A stretch of DNA of 10,855 nucleotides from Bacteroidia bacterium (GCA_025358395.1 JANYJT010000012.1:1-10855); one strand, 5' to 3'; counted from the first letter of the stretch, positions 1-7,162 are shown. A program made the numbers and translations. The notes: generated by a model not told the origin, from the sequence alone.

Positions 1-905
1 TCAGGCTTTGGCATATATATATCTGTAACCAGGGATAATATGTCAAAACATTGACGCTTTTCAGAAATATTTTCTTTGGGTTTAAAAACGATTCGAACCG
101 CCAAAAGGTCATAGATTTCCTCGAACGTGATGTTCTTGGTTTGCATCTTCTGATAAATGGAATAGATCGATTTTGTTCTGCCACTCACGGTAAAATCAAA
201 ATCCTCCTCATAAAGCTTAGCCTGAATCGGCTTGGTAAAATCGTGAACCAGGTAACTGATTCGCTCCTCTTCGCTGTGAAGGCCAAGTTCTATCTGGCGA
301 TATGTTTCCGGATCCTTGAACTTCAGACTAAGATCTTCAAGTTCGCATTTGATGGCATATAGTCCAAGACGGTGAGCAAGAGGTGCAAAAATATAAAGCG
401 TTTCAGATGAAATTTTAAGCTGTTTGTTTTGAGGCATGGATTCAAGGGTGCGCATGTTGTGCAGTCGATCGGCCATTTTAATAAGGATAACCCTCACATC
501 ATCCGATAGGGTCATCAACATTTTCCTAAAATTGGTCGCCTGTTTTGAATCGTAGGTACCGGAAAGCTTAGTCAGACCATCAACCAGCATCGCAATCTTT
601 GCACCAAACATTTTTTCAATGTCCTGAACTGTATAATCTGTATCCTCAACCACATCGTGCAGGATAGCAGCAATTGCAGATTTGGTACCTAATCCAATTT
701 CACTAACAACGATTTTTGCTACAGACAGAGGATGCACAATATAGGGCTCGCCTGACCTGCGCCTCACACCCAAATGAGCAGAGGAGGCAAACTGATAGGC
801 TTTGTGTATCAATTGCAAGTTCTCAGGTGTAAGCGGTCGGGTAAATGACTTTATCAACTCCTCAAACAAGTCATCAATCTCCCGCTTTTCAATTTCTGTT
901 TGCAA
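1..905 (-). CDS. spoT: RelA/SpoT family bifunctional (p)ppGpp synthetase/hydrolase, N-terminal part (cut by left edge)
   Basis: This enzyme makes and degrades (p)ppGpp, the cytoplasmic stringent-response alarmone. The reading frame is open from codon 905-903 to the window edge and gives 301 residues. The HD hydrolase domain looks intact: RRRSGEPYIVHP (H58), ILHDVVEDT (H83, D84, E87, D88) and KMADRLHNMRT (D146, N150), which match the metal and substrate residues known from the family. The synthetase domain begins near residue 238 with GRTKSIYSIYQKM and IYDLLAVRI (D266) and is lost at residue 301, so the rest of the synthetase and the TGS/ACT regulatory domains lie outside. With the hydrolase residues present, a bifunctional Rel/SpoT is likelier than a synthetase-only RelA. 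In this frame a TAA lies only four codons upstream of TTG-905 and no ATG occurs before residue 99, so TTG is the best start. It lies downstream of the glycosyltransferase on the same strand with an 84-bp gap. Confidence 0.93.
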   Translation of the reverse strand, partial: MQTEIEKREIDDLFEELIKSFTRPLTPENLQLIHKAYQFASSAHLGVRRRSGEPYIVHPLSVAKIVVSEIGLGTKSAIAAILHDVVEDTDYTVQDIEKMFGAKIAMLVDGLTKLSGTYDSKQATNFRKMLMTLSDDVRVILIKMADRLHNMRTLESMPQNKQLKISSETLYIFAPLAHRLGLYAIKCELEDLSLKFKDPETYRQIELGLHSEEERISYLVHDFTKPIQAKLYEEDFDFTVSGRTKSIYSIYQKMQTKNITFEEIYDLLAVRIVFKPKENISEKRQCFDILSLVTDIYMPKP

Positions 906-945
906 ATCTTTGAATTATTAAATAGTGCATTTGCTAAGGCCTATA

Positions 946-974
946 AAAATCTAATAAAAGATGACAAGCCCCAA
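946..974 (-). promoter_or_regulatory. Candidate promoter for the RelA/SpoT gene
   Basis: On the minus strand a TTG (974-972) is followed 18 nt later by TAGATTTT (953-946), one base off the Bacteroidota -7 consensus TAnnTTTG. Start-site spacing would give a leader of about 30 nt before TTG-905. One mismatch in AT-rich DNA makes this weak. Co-transcription from the upstream glycosyltransferase gene is equally possible. Confidence 0.3.
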
Positions 975-989
975 CTTTATCGTCCTAAA

Positions 990-2150
990 TTAACTTTTTT
1001 TTAATATCTCTCCATCAAGCTTTTCTATGACTTCAACCATTCTTTGCCAGGTGAAGCGCATTTTTTCAATTTTGATGTTCTCTATAAATTCTTCATTATG
1101 ATTATGTTCCAAAAAATCAATAAGCGCAATCGTTATTGCATCCGGATTTGGCTGAACGGAATATCCAACCTTTCCATCGGGTACAATCTCACTCAATCCT
1201 CCAACATTGGTGACCAAAATTGGTTTTTCAAAATGGTAGGCAATCTGTGTAACGCCACTCTGAGTAGCGCTCTTGTATGGCTGAACGACCAGATCAGCAG
1301 CACAAAAATAAGATGCGACCATTTTGTCTTCAATGAAATTGGTGTGCAAGACAATAAAATTTTCCAAATGTTTATCCTTTATGATCTGTTCATACCTTTG
1401 AGAATGGGCGTAATATTCACCAGCAATAAGAAGTTTGACCGGGAATTTTCTCAAAGCAGGATCTGCAAAAGCCGTTAATAGCCAATCAAGTCCTTTGTAA
1501 TCCCTGATAAAACCAAAAAAAAGCAGATACCTGAAATTTTGATCCAGGTTAAGATTTTTTAAGGCCAACTCCCGTGAAATCGCCGCTCCAAAGTTGTCAT
1601 AAAGCGGATGTGGAGTAAAAAGTGCAGGTGTCGAAGGACTCATTTTTTTTAAATCATCCAGCACCTTATGGGAAAGTGTGATAAAGCCATCCATACTCCG
1701 TACAAAATAGCCGGTCATCTGTTTGTCACCAATTCTTTTTTCGTGCGGAATAATGTTGTCTGCCAGAGAGATGACTCTCGTGTGCTTATTTTTCCGAACT
1801 ATTCGGGCGATGGTACCCAGGGCAGGAGCCATCAAGGGAATCCAGAAACGCATAATCAGCATTTCCGGTGCTATTTTTCGAATCTCCCGTCCTACGGATA
1901 TCCAGTTGAATGGATTGATAGAATTGACTCTGATACGAATATCTAAACCCTCCGGCGCAGGCAGATCTGAATATTGCGATTTCCCGGGGAACAGAAAGTT
2001 CGGATATTGAAGTGAAAATGTATAGATAATAACATGATGTCCCTCGCTGATCAATGCCCTTGCAAGTCGCTCATTAAACGTGGAGATGCCTCCCGACCGG
2101 AAAGGCCAGGTGGTACCCAATAGCACTATGCGTTTCTTTACATCGCTCAT
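990..2150 (-). CDS. GT4-like (GT-B fold) glycosyltransferase
   Basis: A 386-residue protein with the two-domain layout of GT-B glycosyltransferases, which transfer sugars from nucleotide-sugar donors, usually on the cytoplasmic face of the membrane. The N-terminal domain opens with a beta strand and glycine loop (RIVLLGTTWPFRSGGIS, residues 7-23). The C-terminal donor domain starts near residue 207 (YLLFFGFIRDYKG) and includes LLIAGEYY (240-247) and the closing KPILVTNVGGLSEIVPDG (309-326). There is no signal peptide or membrane helix. The usual E-x7-E donor motif is not obvious: the segment at 293-305 has Ser, Gln and Thr where acidic residues are expected, so catalysis may follow a subfamily variant. 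Donor and acceptor cannot be read from the sequence. Start ATG-2150 has a TAnnTTTG box only 8 nt upstream. It is transcribed away from surE and toward the RelA/SpoT gene. A role in a cell-surface glycan is inference. Confidence 0.88.
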   Translation of the reverse strand: MSDVKKRIVLLGTTWPFRSGGISTFNERLARALISEGHHVIIYTFSLQYPNFLFPGKSQYSDLPAPEGLDIRIRVNSINPFNWISVGREIRKIAPEMLIMRFWIPLMAPALGTIARIVRKNKHTRVISLADNIIPHEKRIGDKQMTGYFVRSMDGFITLSHKVLDDLKKMSPSTPALFTPHPLYDNFGAAISRELALKNLNLDQNFRYLLFFGFIRDYKGLDWLLTAFADPALRKFPVKLLIAGEYYAHSQRYEQIIKDKHLENFIVLHTNFIEDKMVASYFCAADLVVQPYKSATQSGVTQIAYHFEKPILVTNVGGLSEIVPDGKVGYSVQPNPDAITIALIDFLEHNHNEEFIENIKIEKMRFTWQRMVEVIEKLDGEILKKS

Positions 2151-2158
2151 AACTATTG

Positions 2159-2166
2159 CAAATGTA
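2159..2166 (-). promoter_or_regulatory. Promoter -7 box of the glycosyltransferase gene
   Basis: TACATTTG on the minus strand is a full match to the Bacteroidota -7 consensus TAnnTTTG and ends 8 nt before the ATG, implying a nearly leaderless mRNA. The expected -33 position, about 18 nt further upstream, is occupied by the last unit of the 9-bp repeat array rather than by a clear TTTG. Confidence 0.5.
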
Positions 2167-2184
2167 CCAATTTTGAATAAGTTT

Positions 2185-2295
2185 TGAGTACTTAGAGTCT
2201 GGAATACTTAGAGTGCCGGCCTTTGCATAATCCATATTTAGCTTATATTCCACTACTTTAATTACTCAAAGTATTCTAAGTACTCGAAGTACTTT
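2185..2295. repeat. Paired, inverted arrays of a degenerate 9-bp repeat (consensus RRGYACTYY)
   Basis: On the plus strand, 2251-2295 is five consecutive 9-mers in strict register that converge on AAGTACTTT/AAGTACTCG (last unit 2287-2295). On the minus strand, 2218-2185 is four units of the same family, the third shortened by 2 bp. The arrays point outward toward the two divergent genes. Unit order is shared, including an AAGTATTCY variant in both arms, so one arm looks like an inverted copy of the other. As RNA or single-stranded DNA the arms could pair into a long imperfect hairpin. A related element lies at 9292-9381. Function unknown; it could be a dispersed palindromic element or part of the divergent promoters. 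Confidence 0.75.
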
Positions 2296-2314
2296 TTAAT
2301 TCAGAGCGAACAAC

Positions 2315-2322
2315 TATCTTTG
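2315..2322 (+). promoter_or_regulatory. Promoter -7 box of surE
   Basis: TATCTTTG matches the Bacteroidota TAnnTTTG consensus fully and ends 17 nt before the surE ATG. Nineteen nt separate it from the last unit of the 9-bp array (ends 2295), so the array sits at the -33 position, where only a T-rich stretch stands in for TTTG. It probably drives the surE-to-gldFG cluster. Confidence 0.6.
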
Positions 2323-2339
2323 GATAAATTATTGGAAAA

Positions 2340-3101
2340 ATGGATGAACGGCCTTTGATATTGATATCCAACGATGACGGTGTTTTTGCGAAAGGACTGA
2401 TTGAGCTCGTTGAAGTGATCAGATTGTTTGGAGATATTGTGGTGGTAGCTCCGGATTCTCCCCATTCAGGTATGTCACATGCCATCACAGTTGAACGTCC
2501 TCTCAGGTTAAACAAAATTCAACAGGAAGAAGGGCTTGTGATTTATTCATGCTCCGGAACTCCGGTCGATTGCGTCAAATTAGCTTGCAGTAAAATCCTT
2601 CCTAAACTACCGGATTTCGTCATTTCAGGAATTAATCACGGGGCAAATACATCCATATCAATACTTTACTCTGGAACGATGGGGGCAGCGATTGAGGGAT
2701 CGATTCACGGTATTCCATCAATTGGCTTTTCACTTGATGATTATTCCACCGATGCGGATTTTACAAAAGCCAAAAAGGTAGTGGCCCGGATCTTCCAAAA
2801 AATAGCTGAATTTGGTCTTCCAGACGGAACCTGTCTCAATGTGAATATCCCAAAAGGTGAAGTAAAGGGTATAAATTTCTCCCGTCAAACCAGAGGAAAA
2901 TGGATGGAAGAGTTTGAAAAGCGTACAGATCCGCATGGACGGGACTATTACTGGATGACAGGTTATTTTAACGATGCCGAGAGTGAAGCACGTGATACCG
3001 ATACTTTTGCACTCCTCAACGGATTCGTTTCAGTAGTGCCTGTTACGACAGACCTTACAGCTTATTCTGCCTTTCATTTCATGCAAAAATGGAAATTCTA
3101 A
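2340..3101 (+). CDS. surE: 5'/3'-nucleotidase SurE
   Basis: SurE is a metal-dependent phosphatase that releases phosphate from nucleoside 5'- and 3'-monophosphates and, in some species, from short polyphosphates; it is linked to stationary-phase survival. The 253-residue length is normal for the family. The N-terminal LILISNDDG carries the acidic pair D12/D13, PHSGMSHAIT supplies S43, and ISGINHGAN supplies N99. Together these four residues have the spacing of the known SurE metal site. SGTPVDCVKL (72-81) and YSGTMGAAIEG are further family blocks. The start at 2340 gives SNDDG its usual place near the N-terminus and lies 17 nt behind a full TAnnTTTG box. It is the first gene of a plus-strand cluster, and its stop is 4 nt before the next start, so coupling is likely. 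Confidence 0.96.
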   Translation: MDERPLILISNDDGVFAKGLIELVEVIRLFGDIVVVAPDSPHSGMSHAITVERPLRLNKIQQEEGLVIYSCSGTPVDCVKLACSKILPKLPDFVISGINHGANTSISILYSGTMGAAIEGSIHGIPSIGFSLDDYSTDADFTKAKKVVARIFQKIAEFGLPDGTCLNVNIPKGEVKGINFSRQTRGKWMEEFEKRTDPHGRDYYWMTGYFNDAESEARDTDTFALLNGFVSVVPVTTDLTAYSAFHFMQKWKF

Positions 3102-3105
3102 AACT

Positions 3106-3420
3106 ATGAGTACCGCCTACACCGAACCTTCCGGATTAAACCGATTCTGGCTGGGATTTTTGTTGGGAGTATTATTTCCAATTGTATTTTTTCTTCTCTA
3201 TTTCATGTTTAGGTTCAGGGATTTGTCTTTTTCCCAGTACTTACAGATACTGTTCAATACCGGAAAATATGTTCATGTGATAAGCCTGGCAGTGTTTTCC
3301 AATCTTCTCCCGTTTACGTTTTTTGTCAGATCAGACCGGTTTAAATCGGGTAGGGGCGTGATGACCATAACGATCCTTTTTGTTATTGCTATTTTCATCC
3401 TGAAAATATCCATGCCATGA
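3106..3420 (+). CDS. Small three-helix membrane protein of unknown function
   Basis: A 104-residue protein that I do not recognise as a named family. Three hydrophobic segments are visible at about residues 14-36, 53-72 and 84-102, linked by short basic or polar stretches (FRFRDLSFSQ; RSDRFKSGRG), which suggests an inner-membrane protein with little soluble mass. There is no cleavable signal peptide, catalytic motif or cysteine pair. It starts 4 nt after surE, and its last codons overlap a possible ten-codon ORF leading into lpxB. Its location between surE and lpxB suggests an accessory envelope role, but that is inference from position only. The compact spacing and good hydrophobic periodicity support a real gene. 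Confidence 0.8.
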   Translation: MSTAYTEPSGLNRFWLGFLLGVLFPIVFFLLYFMFRFRDLSFSQYLQILFNTGKYVHVISLAVFSNLLPFTFFVRSDRFKSGRGVMTITILFVIAIFILKISMP

Positions 3421-3449
3421 AAATTCTATTTCATTTAACAATCCAATGA
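3417..3449 (+). CDS. Possible ten-codon relay ORF before lpxB
   Basis: An ATG at 3417 overlaps the stop of the preceding gene in an ATGA arrangement and opens a frame encoding MKILFHLTIQ that stops at 3447-3449, one base before the lpxB ATG. Stop-start overlap at both ends is the geometry of translational coupling, so ribosomes could be handed from the membrane-protein gene to lpxB. No Shine-Dalgarno or homology supports it, and chance in AT-rich DNA is a fair alternative. Confidence 0.25.
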   Translation: MKILFHLTIQ

Positions 3450-3452
3450 AAT
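3428..3452 (+). promoter_or_regulatory. Hairpin reaching into the lpxB start codon
   Basis: ATTTCATT (3428-3435) and AATGAAAT (3445-3452) are perfect complements with a 9-nt loop. The right arm covers the first two bases of the lpxB ATG. The same left arm also pairs with ATGAAA at 3417-3422, so two alternative stems exclude each other. The stems are A/T-rich and weak; a regulatory role is speculative. Confidence 0.25.
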
Positions 3453-4578
3453 GAGGTACTTTATCATTGCCGGAGAAGCCTCAGGCGATTTACATGCATC
3501 ACATTTGATGGCAGGGATTAAAAAGAAAGATCCTGAAGCTGTTTTCTGCTTTTTTGGGGGTGATTTAATGGCCAAACAAGGCGGAAAACTTTTAAAACAC
3601 TACCGTGAAATGGCTTTTATGGGCTTTTTTACTGTTTTGATAAACCTAAAACAAATCAGGAAAAATTTCAAAATGGCTGAAAAGGAACTCCTTAATTTTC
3701 AGCCTGACGTTCTGATACTGGTTGATTATCCCGGGTTTAATCTCAGAATGGCAAGATTCGCAAAGTCGAACAGCATCAAAACATTTTACTATATATCACC
3801 CAAAATTTGGGCATGGAGGTCAGATCGTGTCAAATGGGTAAAAAATTATGTGGATGAGCTTTTTGCAATTTTCCCTTTTGAAAAGGAATTTTACGACCTT
3901 CATAACTATAAAATCCGCTATGTTGGTAATCCAACAGTTGACGAATTGGCGGTTCGTCCCAACATGGATCAATCCTTCCATCATTTTATTGAACAAAACA
4001 ATTTGGCAGACAAACCAATCGTAGCATTACTCGCTGGTAGCCGCAAACAAGAGATACAATTGATTTTGCCTGTTCTTACGAAGGTTGCAGCCTTTTTTCC
4101 GGATTTTCAGTTTGTCATTGCTGGTGCTCCTTCACTTCCACATAGTCTGTACATAGAAAATATGCCGGATAAAAAGTTTCCTGTCATATTTGGGCAAACC
4201 TACGAGCTGCTTCAGCAATCAAAAGCGGCAGTGGTTGCATCAGGCACAGCGACTCTGGAAACTGCGGTAATCAATGTACCCCAGGTGGTATGTTATATCA
4301 TGGAATTGGGTCGGTTCACCTCATTGCTAAAGCAGATATTCTTTAAGGTTCGCTGGTTTTCTCTGGTAAATCTTATTATGAACGGAGAAATTGTAAAAGA
4401 GTTTTTTCAGGAGAAGTGTAAGCCGGCTCCGGTAGCTGAAGAATTGCGAAAAATTTTGGAAGATCCAGCTTATCGGGCCGGAATGCTTCAAAATTACAAG
4501 CTCATGCTTGCAAAACTTGGTCCTCCGGGATGTGCCGATCGGGCAGCTGATGAGATGGTTGCCCTTTTGAAAACCTAA
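3451..4578 (+). CDS. lpxB: Lipid-A-disaccharide synthase LpxB
   Basis: LpxB joins UDP-2,3-diacylglucosamine and lipid X (2,3-diacylglucosamine 1-phosphate) into the beta-1,6 disaccharide of lipid A at the cytoplasmic face of the inner membrane (GT19, GT-B fold). The 375 residues are a normal length. Family signatures appear in order: IIAGEASGDLHASHL (residues 5-19), AFMGFFTVL (55-63), LVDYPGFNLRMA with D92 at the catalytic-aspartate position, YYISPKIWAWRSDRV, YVGNPTVDE, ALLAGSRKQEI (the GSR loop) and ASGTATLETA, the donor-site block near the C-terminus. The ATG at 3451 puts the IAGEASGD block in its usual place. It follows the small membrane protein by 30 nt and precedes the gldFG fusion by 24 nt, so it is probably co-transcribed. 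It implies a Gram-negative outer membrane with lipid A. Confidence 0.97.
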   Translation: MRYFIIAGEASGDLHASHLMAGIKKKDPEAVFCFFGGDLMAKQGGKLLKHYREMAFMGFFTVLINLKQIRKNFKMAEKELLNFQPDVLILVDYPGFNLRMARFAKSNSIKTFYYISPKIWAWRSDRVKWVKNYVDELFAIFPFEKEFYDLHNYKIRYVGNPTVDELAVRPNMDQSFHHFIEQNNLADKPIVALLAGSRKQEIQLILPVLTKVAAFFPDFQFVIAGAPSLPHSLYIENMPDKKFPVIFGQTYELLQQSKAAVVASGTATLETAVINVPQVVCYIMELGRFTSLLKQIFFKVRWFSLVNLIMNGEIVKEFFQEKCKPAPVAEELRKILEDPAYRAGMLQNYKLMLAKLGPPGCADRAADEMVALLKT

Positions 4579-4602
4579 AATCAATAACTGATTCATTAAC
4601 AA

Positions 4603-7032
4603 ATGTTTAGCCTTATTAGAAAAGAGCTCCTCCAATTCTTCGGATCATTGATCGCCTACATGATCCTGGCTGTTTTTGCATTAATCTCCGGACTCTTTCT
4701 TTGGTTTTTTGAGGGAAACATGAATATCCTGAAAAGCGGATATGCTTCCATGTCTTCCTTCTTTGATCTGGCCCCCTGGTTATATCTATTTCTTATTCCT
4801 GCCATTACCATGCGACTTTTTTCTGAAGAAATTCGCAGTGGAACCATGGAATTGCTTTTGACCAGACCTCTGTCCGAATTTCGTCTGATCCATGCAAAAT
4901 TGTTGGCAGCGTTTTTTGTGGTATTTCAGACACTTCTTTTATCTCTCGTTTACTTTTTTACTGTTTATCAGCTTGGTAATCCTGTCGGAGTAATCGATGT
5001 TGCAGCAACTATGGGAAGTTATCTGGGTCTTTTATTCCTGGCATTGATATTTTTGTCAGTCGGGATATTATCATCATCCCTGACAGAAAACCAGATGGTA
5101 GCGTTTGTTCTGGCAGTGCTGATCTCATTTTTTCTATTCTCAGGATTTGAATTACTTGCTGACCTGACCAATTCTGACTCTATCTCATCATTTTTGTTGT
5201 CTATTGGTATCTCCTCTCATTATGAGTCTATGAGCAGAGGACTGGTGGATAGCCGTGATCTTTTTTATTTTCTGTCAATAACCGGAATCTTTATATTCCT
5301 GACGGGAATTACATTAAAATGGAACAGAACGAAATCATCTTTCCGTTTTAAATCAATTTCCCCCTATTTTTTAGTGATCCTCCCGCTTATTTATTTCAGT
5401 TATGTTCGTCTTTTTCGAATTGATTTTACTGCAGAGAAACGGTATACTCTTGCGAATTCATCCGTCAGCTTACTTCAAAAAATAGACAATCCACTGATAG
5501 CTGAAATTTACCTTGAGGGAGATATGCCTCCGGGGTTTCGGCGATTGAGAACGGCTATCGAAGAAAAATTGACCGATTTGAAGCAGGTTGGAAAAAAAAC
5601 TGTTTACATACGAAAAGTCGATCCATACAAAGAGGTCTCAGCAAAGGATCGTAATGCCTATTTTGATGAGCTTTTTAGGCGTGGAATTGTACCTTCTGAT
5701 CTGAGAATTAAAACGGAACAGGGAATTACGACCAAGCTTGTTTTTCCTTCGGTTGTGTTACATTACAAGGATAAATCCGTTGTTTTAAACCTGCTCAAAA
5801 ATGATCCTTCTCAACCCGCAGAAGAGAATCTGAACCGATCAATCGAGATGCTCGAATATGAGATGATGAATGCCATTCGAATGCTTCTACGCGAAAAGCC
5901 GGTTCATGTAGCATTTCTCGAAGGCCATCAGGAGGCAGATTCATTGCAGGTGCTGGATTTTTCAGCTGCTCTATCTTCAGATTTCGTCACTTCAAGAGTT
6001 AATTGTGATAAGTTACTCTTAAATCCGGATAGCGTTAGCGTACTGATAGTTGCCAATCCCCGGTCGAAATTTGAGGAACGCGATAAACTGATCGTGGATC
6101 AGTTTGTCATGAAAGGCGGGAAATTAATTTGGCTGATTGATCCGGTAAAAGTGAGCCTTGACAGTCTTTCAGAAGGAATGACCACATTGGCTTTACCGGT
6201 AGATCTCAATCTTGGTGATCAACTGTATCATTATGGTGTACGCTTGAATAATGACCTGATTCAAGATGCTGAATGCATGCAAATTAAGGTAAATACCGCT
6301 CCGCCTGGAGCCGCGGCAAATTATTCATCTGCACCATGGTATTTTTCACCGTTGCTGCATCCGCTTCAATCTAACCCAATTGGAAAATATGTTAATCCGT
6401 TATCGTCCGAATTCGTCAGTTCCCTGGACACAGTAGGTGAGAATCCAGCTTTAAAGAAGAGTATTCTCCTGAGTTCTTCATCTTTCTCCCGTAGAAATGA
6501 GGCTCCGCTGCTAGTCAATTTAAGGATGATTGATGTTAAACCAACCCGAAACTTCTTCAATAAATCAAATCTGATCACCGGACTATTGATTGAAGGAAAA
6601 TTCACATCTGTGTTCAAAAACAGATTGATCGAATTGCCGGGTATTCCGATCGGCTTTAAGCCTTTAATTGAAAGCGTGCCTACAAAAATGGCTGTATTTT
6701 CTGATGGCGGACTTCTATCCAGCAAAGTAAACCGTGCCTCAGGTGAGGCTAAACCAGTCCCATTGGGATATGATCGCGTCTCCAAAATAACATGGGGAAA
6801 CAGGGATTTTTTCTTCAACCTGGTTCAATACTTCACTGATGATACTTCCCTGATAGAGTTAAGAAGAAAAAACTGGCAACTTAGAGTTCTGGACAAGGTC
6901 AAAGTCAGTTCTCAGGCGAATATATTCAAGTGGATAAACGTTCTCCTTCCTCTTTTTCTGATAATTAGTTGTGGTTTATTGTTTGCATGGAGGAGAAAAT
7001 TCACAAACGAAAATAGAAATCATAAAACATGA
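4603..7032 (+). CDS. gldFG: GldF-GldG fusion: ABC-2 type permease joined to GldG auxiliary domain
   Basis: One uninterrupted 809-residue frame holds what Flavobacterium encodes as two genes. Residues 1-240 are GldF-like: an ABC-2 permease with six hydrophobic segments (about 15-37, 57-75, 102-124, 138-158, 166-186, 218-239) and the loop EEIRSGTMELLLTRPLS (75-91). Residues 250-809 are GldG-like: a membrane anchor near 252-271, the family block FRIDFTAEKRYTLA (271-284), EIYLEGDMPPGFRRLR (301-316), a large exported-side domain with FLEGHQEAD and a Rossmann-like KLIWLIDPV, and a C-terminal helix near 778-796 followed by a basic tail. With the ATPase GldA, GldF and GldG form an ABC transporter tied to Bacteroidota gliding; its substrate is unknown. 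No gldA or other ATPase gene is in the window. There is no internal start at the junction. The gene follows lpxB by 24 nt and ends the surE cluster. Confidence 0.9.
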   Translation: MFSLIRKELLQFFGSLIAYMILAVFALISGLFLWFFEGNMNILKSGYASMSSFFDLAPWLYLFLIPAITMRLFSEEIRSGTMELLLTRPLSEFRLIHAKLLAAFFVVFQTLLLSLVYFFTVYQLGNPVGVIDVAATMGSYLGLLFLALIFLSVGILSSSLTENQMVAFVLAVLISFFLFSGFELLADLTNSDSISSFLLSIGISSHYESMSRGLVDSRDLFYFLSITGIFIFLTGITLKWNRTKSSFRFKSISPYFLVILPLIYFSYVRLFRIDFTAEKRYTLANSSVSLLQKIDNPLIAEIYLEGDMPPGFRRLRTAIEEKLTDLKQVGKKTVYIRKVDPYKEVSAKDRNAYFDELFRRGIVPSDLRIKTEQGITTKLVFPSVVLHYKDKSVVLNLLKNDPSQPAEENLNRSIEMLEYEMMNAIRMLLREKPVHVAFLEGHQEADSLQVLDFSAALSSDFVTSRVNCDKLLLNPDSVSVLIVANPRSKFEERDKLIVDQFVMKGGKLIWLIDPVKVSLDSLSEGMTTLALPVDLNLGDQLYHYGVRLNNDLIQDAECMQIKVNTAPPGAAANYSSAPWYFSPLLHPLQSNPIGKYVNPLSSEFVSSLDTVGENPALKKSILLSSSSFSRRNEAPLLVNLRMIDVKPTRNFFNKSNLITGLLIEGKFTSVFKNRLIELPGIPIGFKPLIESVPTKMAVFSDGGLLSSKVNRASGEAKPVPLGYDRVSKITWGNRDFFFNLVQYFTDDTSLIELRRKNWQLRVLDKVKVSSQANIFKWINVLLPLFLIISCGLLFAWRRKFTNENRNHKT

Positions 7033-7083
7033 GGTGATTCAAAAAAAATGTTTCATTCTGGCCAAACAATGAGGGAATGTTTG

Positions 7084-7099
7084 TATATTCGTGACTTTG
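7084..7099 (+). promoter_or_regulatory. Candidate dnaN promoter region
   Basis: Two imperfect -7 boxes abut, TATATTCG (7084-7091) and TGACTTTG (7092-7099), each one base off TAnnTTTG. No clear TTTG stands at the -33 position of either. A start site just after them would place the stem-loop at 7101-7162 at the very 5' end of the mRNA. Low confidence. Confidence 0.25.
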
Positions 7100-7100
7100 T

Positions 7101-7162
7101 GAGCATCATTATCAGATCGTAACAATGATCTGAATTACAATACAGAAATGCTCTTGTTTTTT
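7101..7162 (+). promoter_or_regulatory. Nested stem-loop with T-run before dnaN
   Basis: An inner perfect stem TCAGATC (7112-7118)/GATCTGA (7127-7133) with an 8-nt loop lies inside an outer stem GAGCAT (7101-7106)/ATGCTC (7148-7153), followed by TTG and six T (7157-7162). The dnaN ATG is 29 nt further on. It could end gldFG transcripts, attenuate dnaN, or be an operator. The internal loop is asymmetric (5 and 14 nt), which weakens the terminator reading. Confidence 0.4.

Noticed and set aside
51..362. Plus-strand ORF of 103 codons
   Set aside because: It lies antisense to the clearly coding RelA/SpoT frame and shows no protein-like motif.
1..905. Frameshifted or degraded RelA/SpoT gene, because of the missing ATG
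   Set aside because: The 301 codons read cleanly in one frame with all hydrolase residues intact; only the start codon is unusual.
1044..1478. Plus-strand ORF of 144 codons opposite the glycosyltransferase
   Set aside because: The minus frame has conserved GT-B motifs throughout; this frame is a shadow.
2151..2339. Insertion sequence or MITE with target duplication
   Set aside because: The repeats are inverted, but I could find no clear flanking direct duplication and no transposase; left as a repeat element.
6366..6818. Minus-strand ORF of 150 codons inside gldFG
   Set aside because: It is antisense to the GldG domain, with no motif and no start context.
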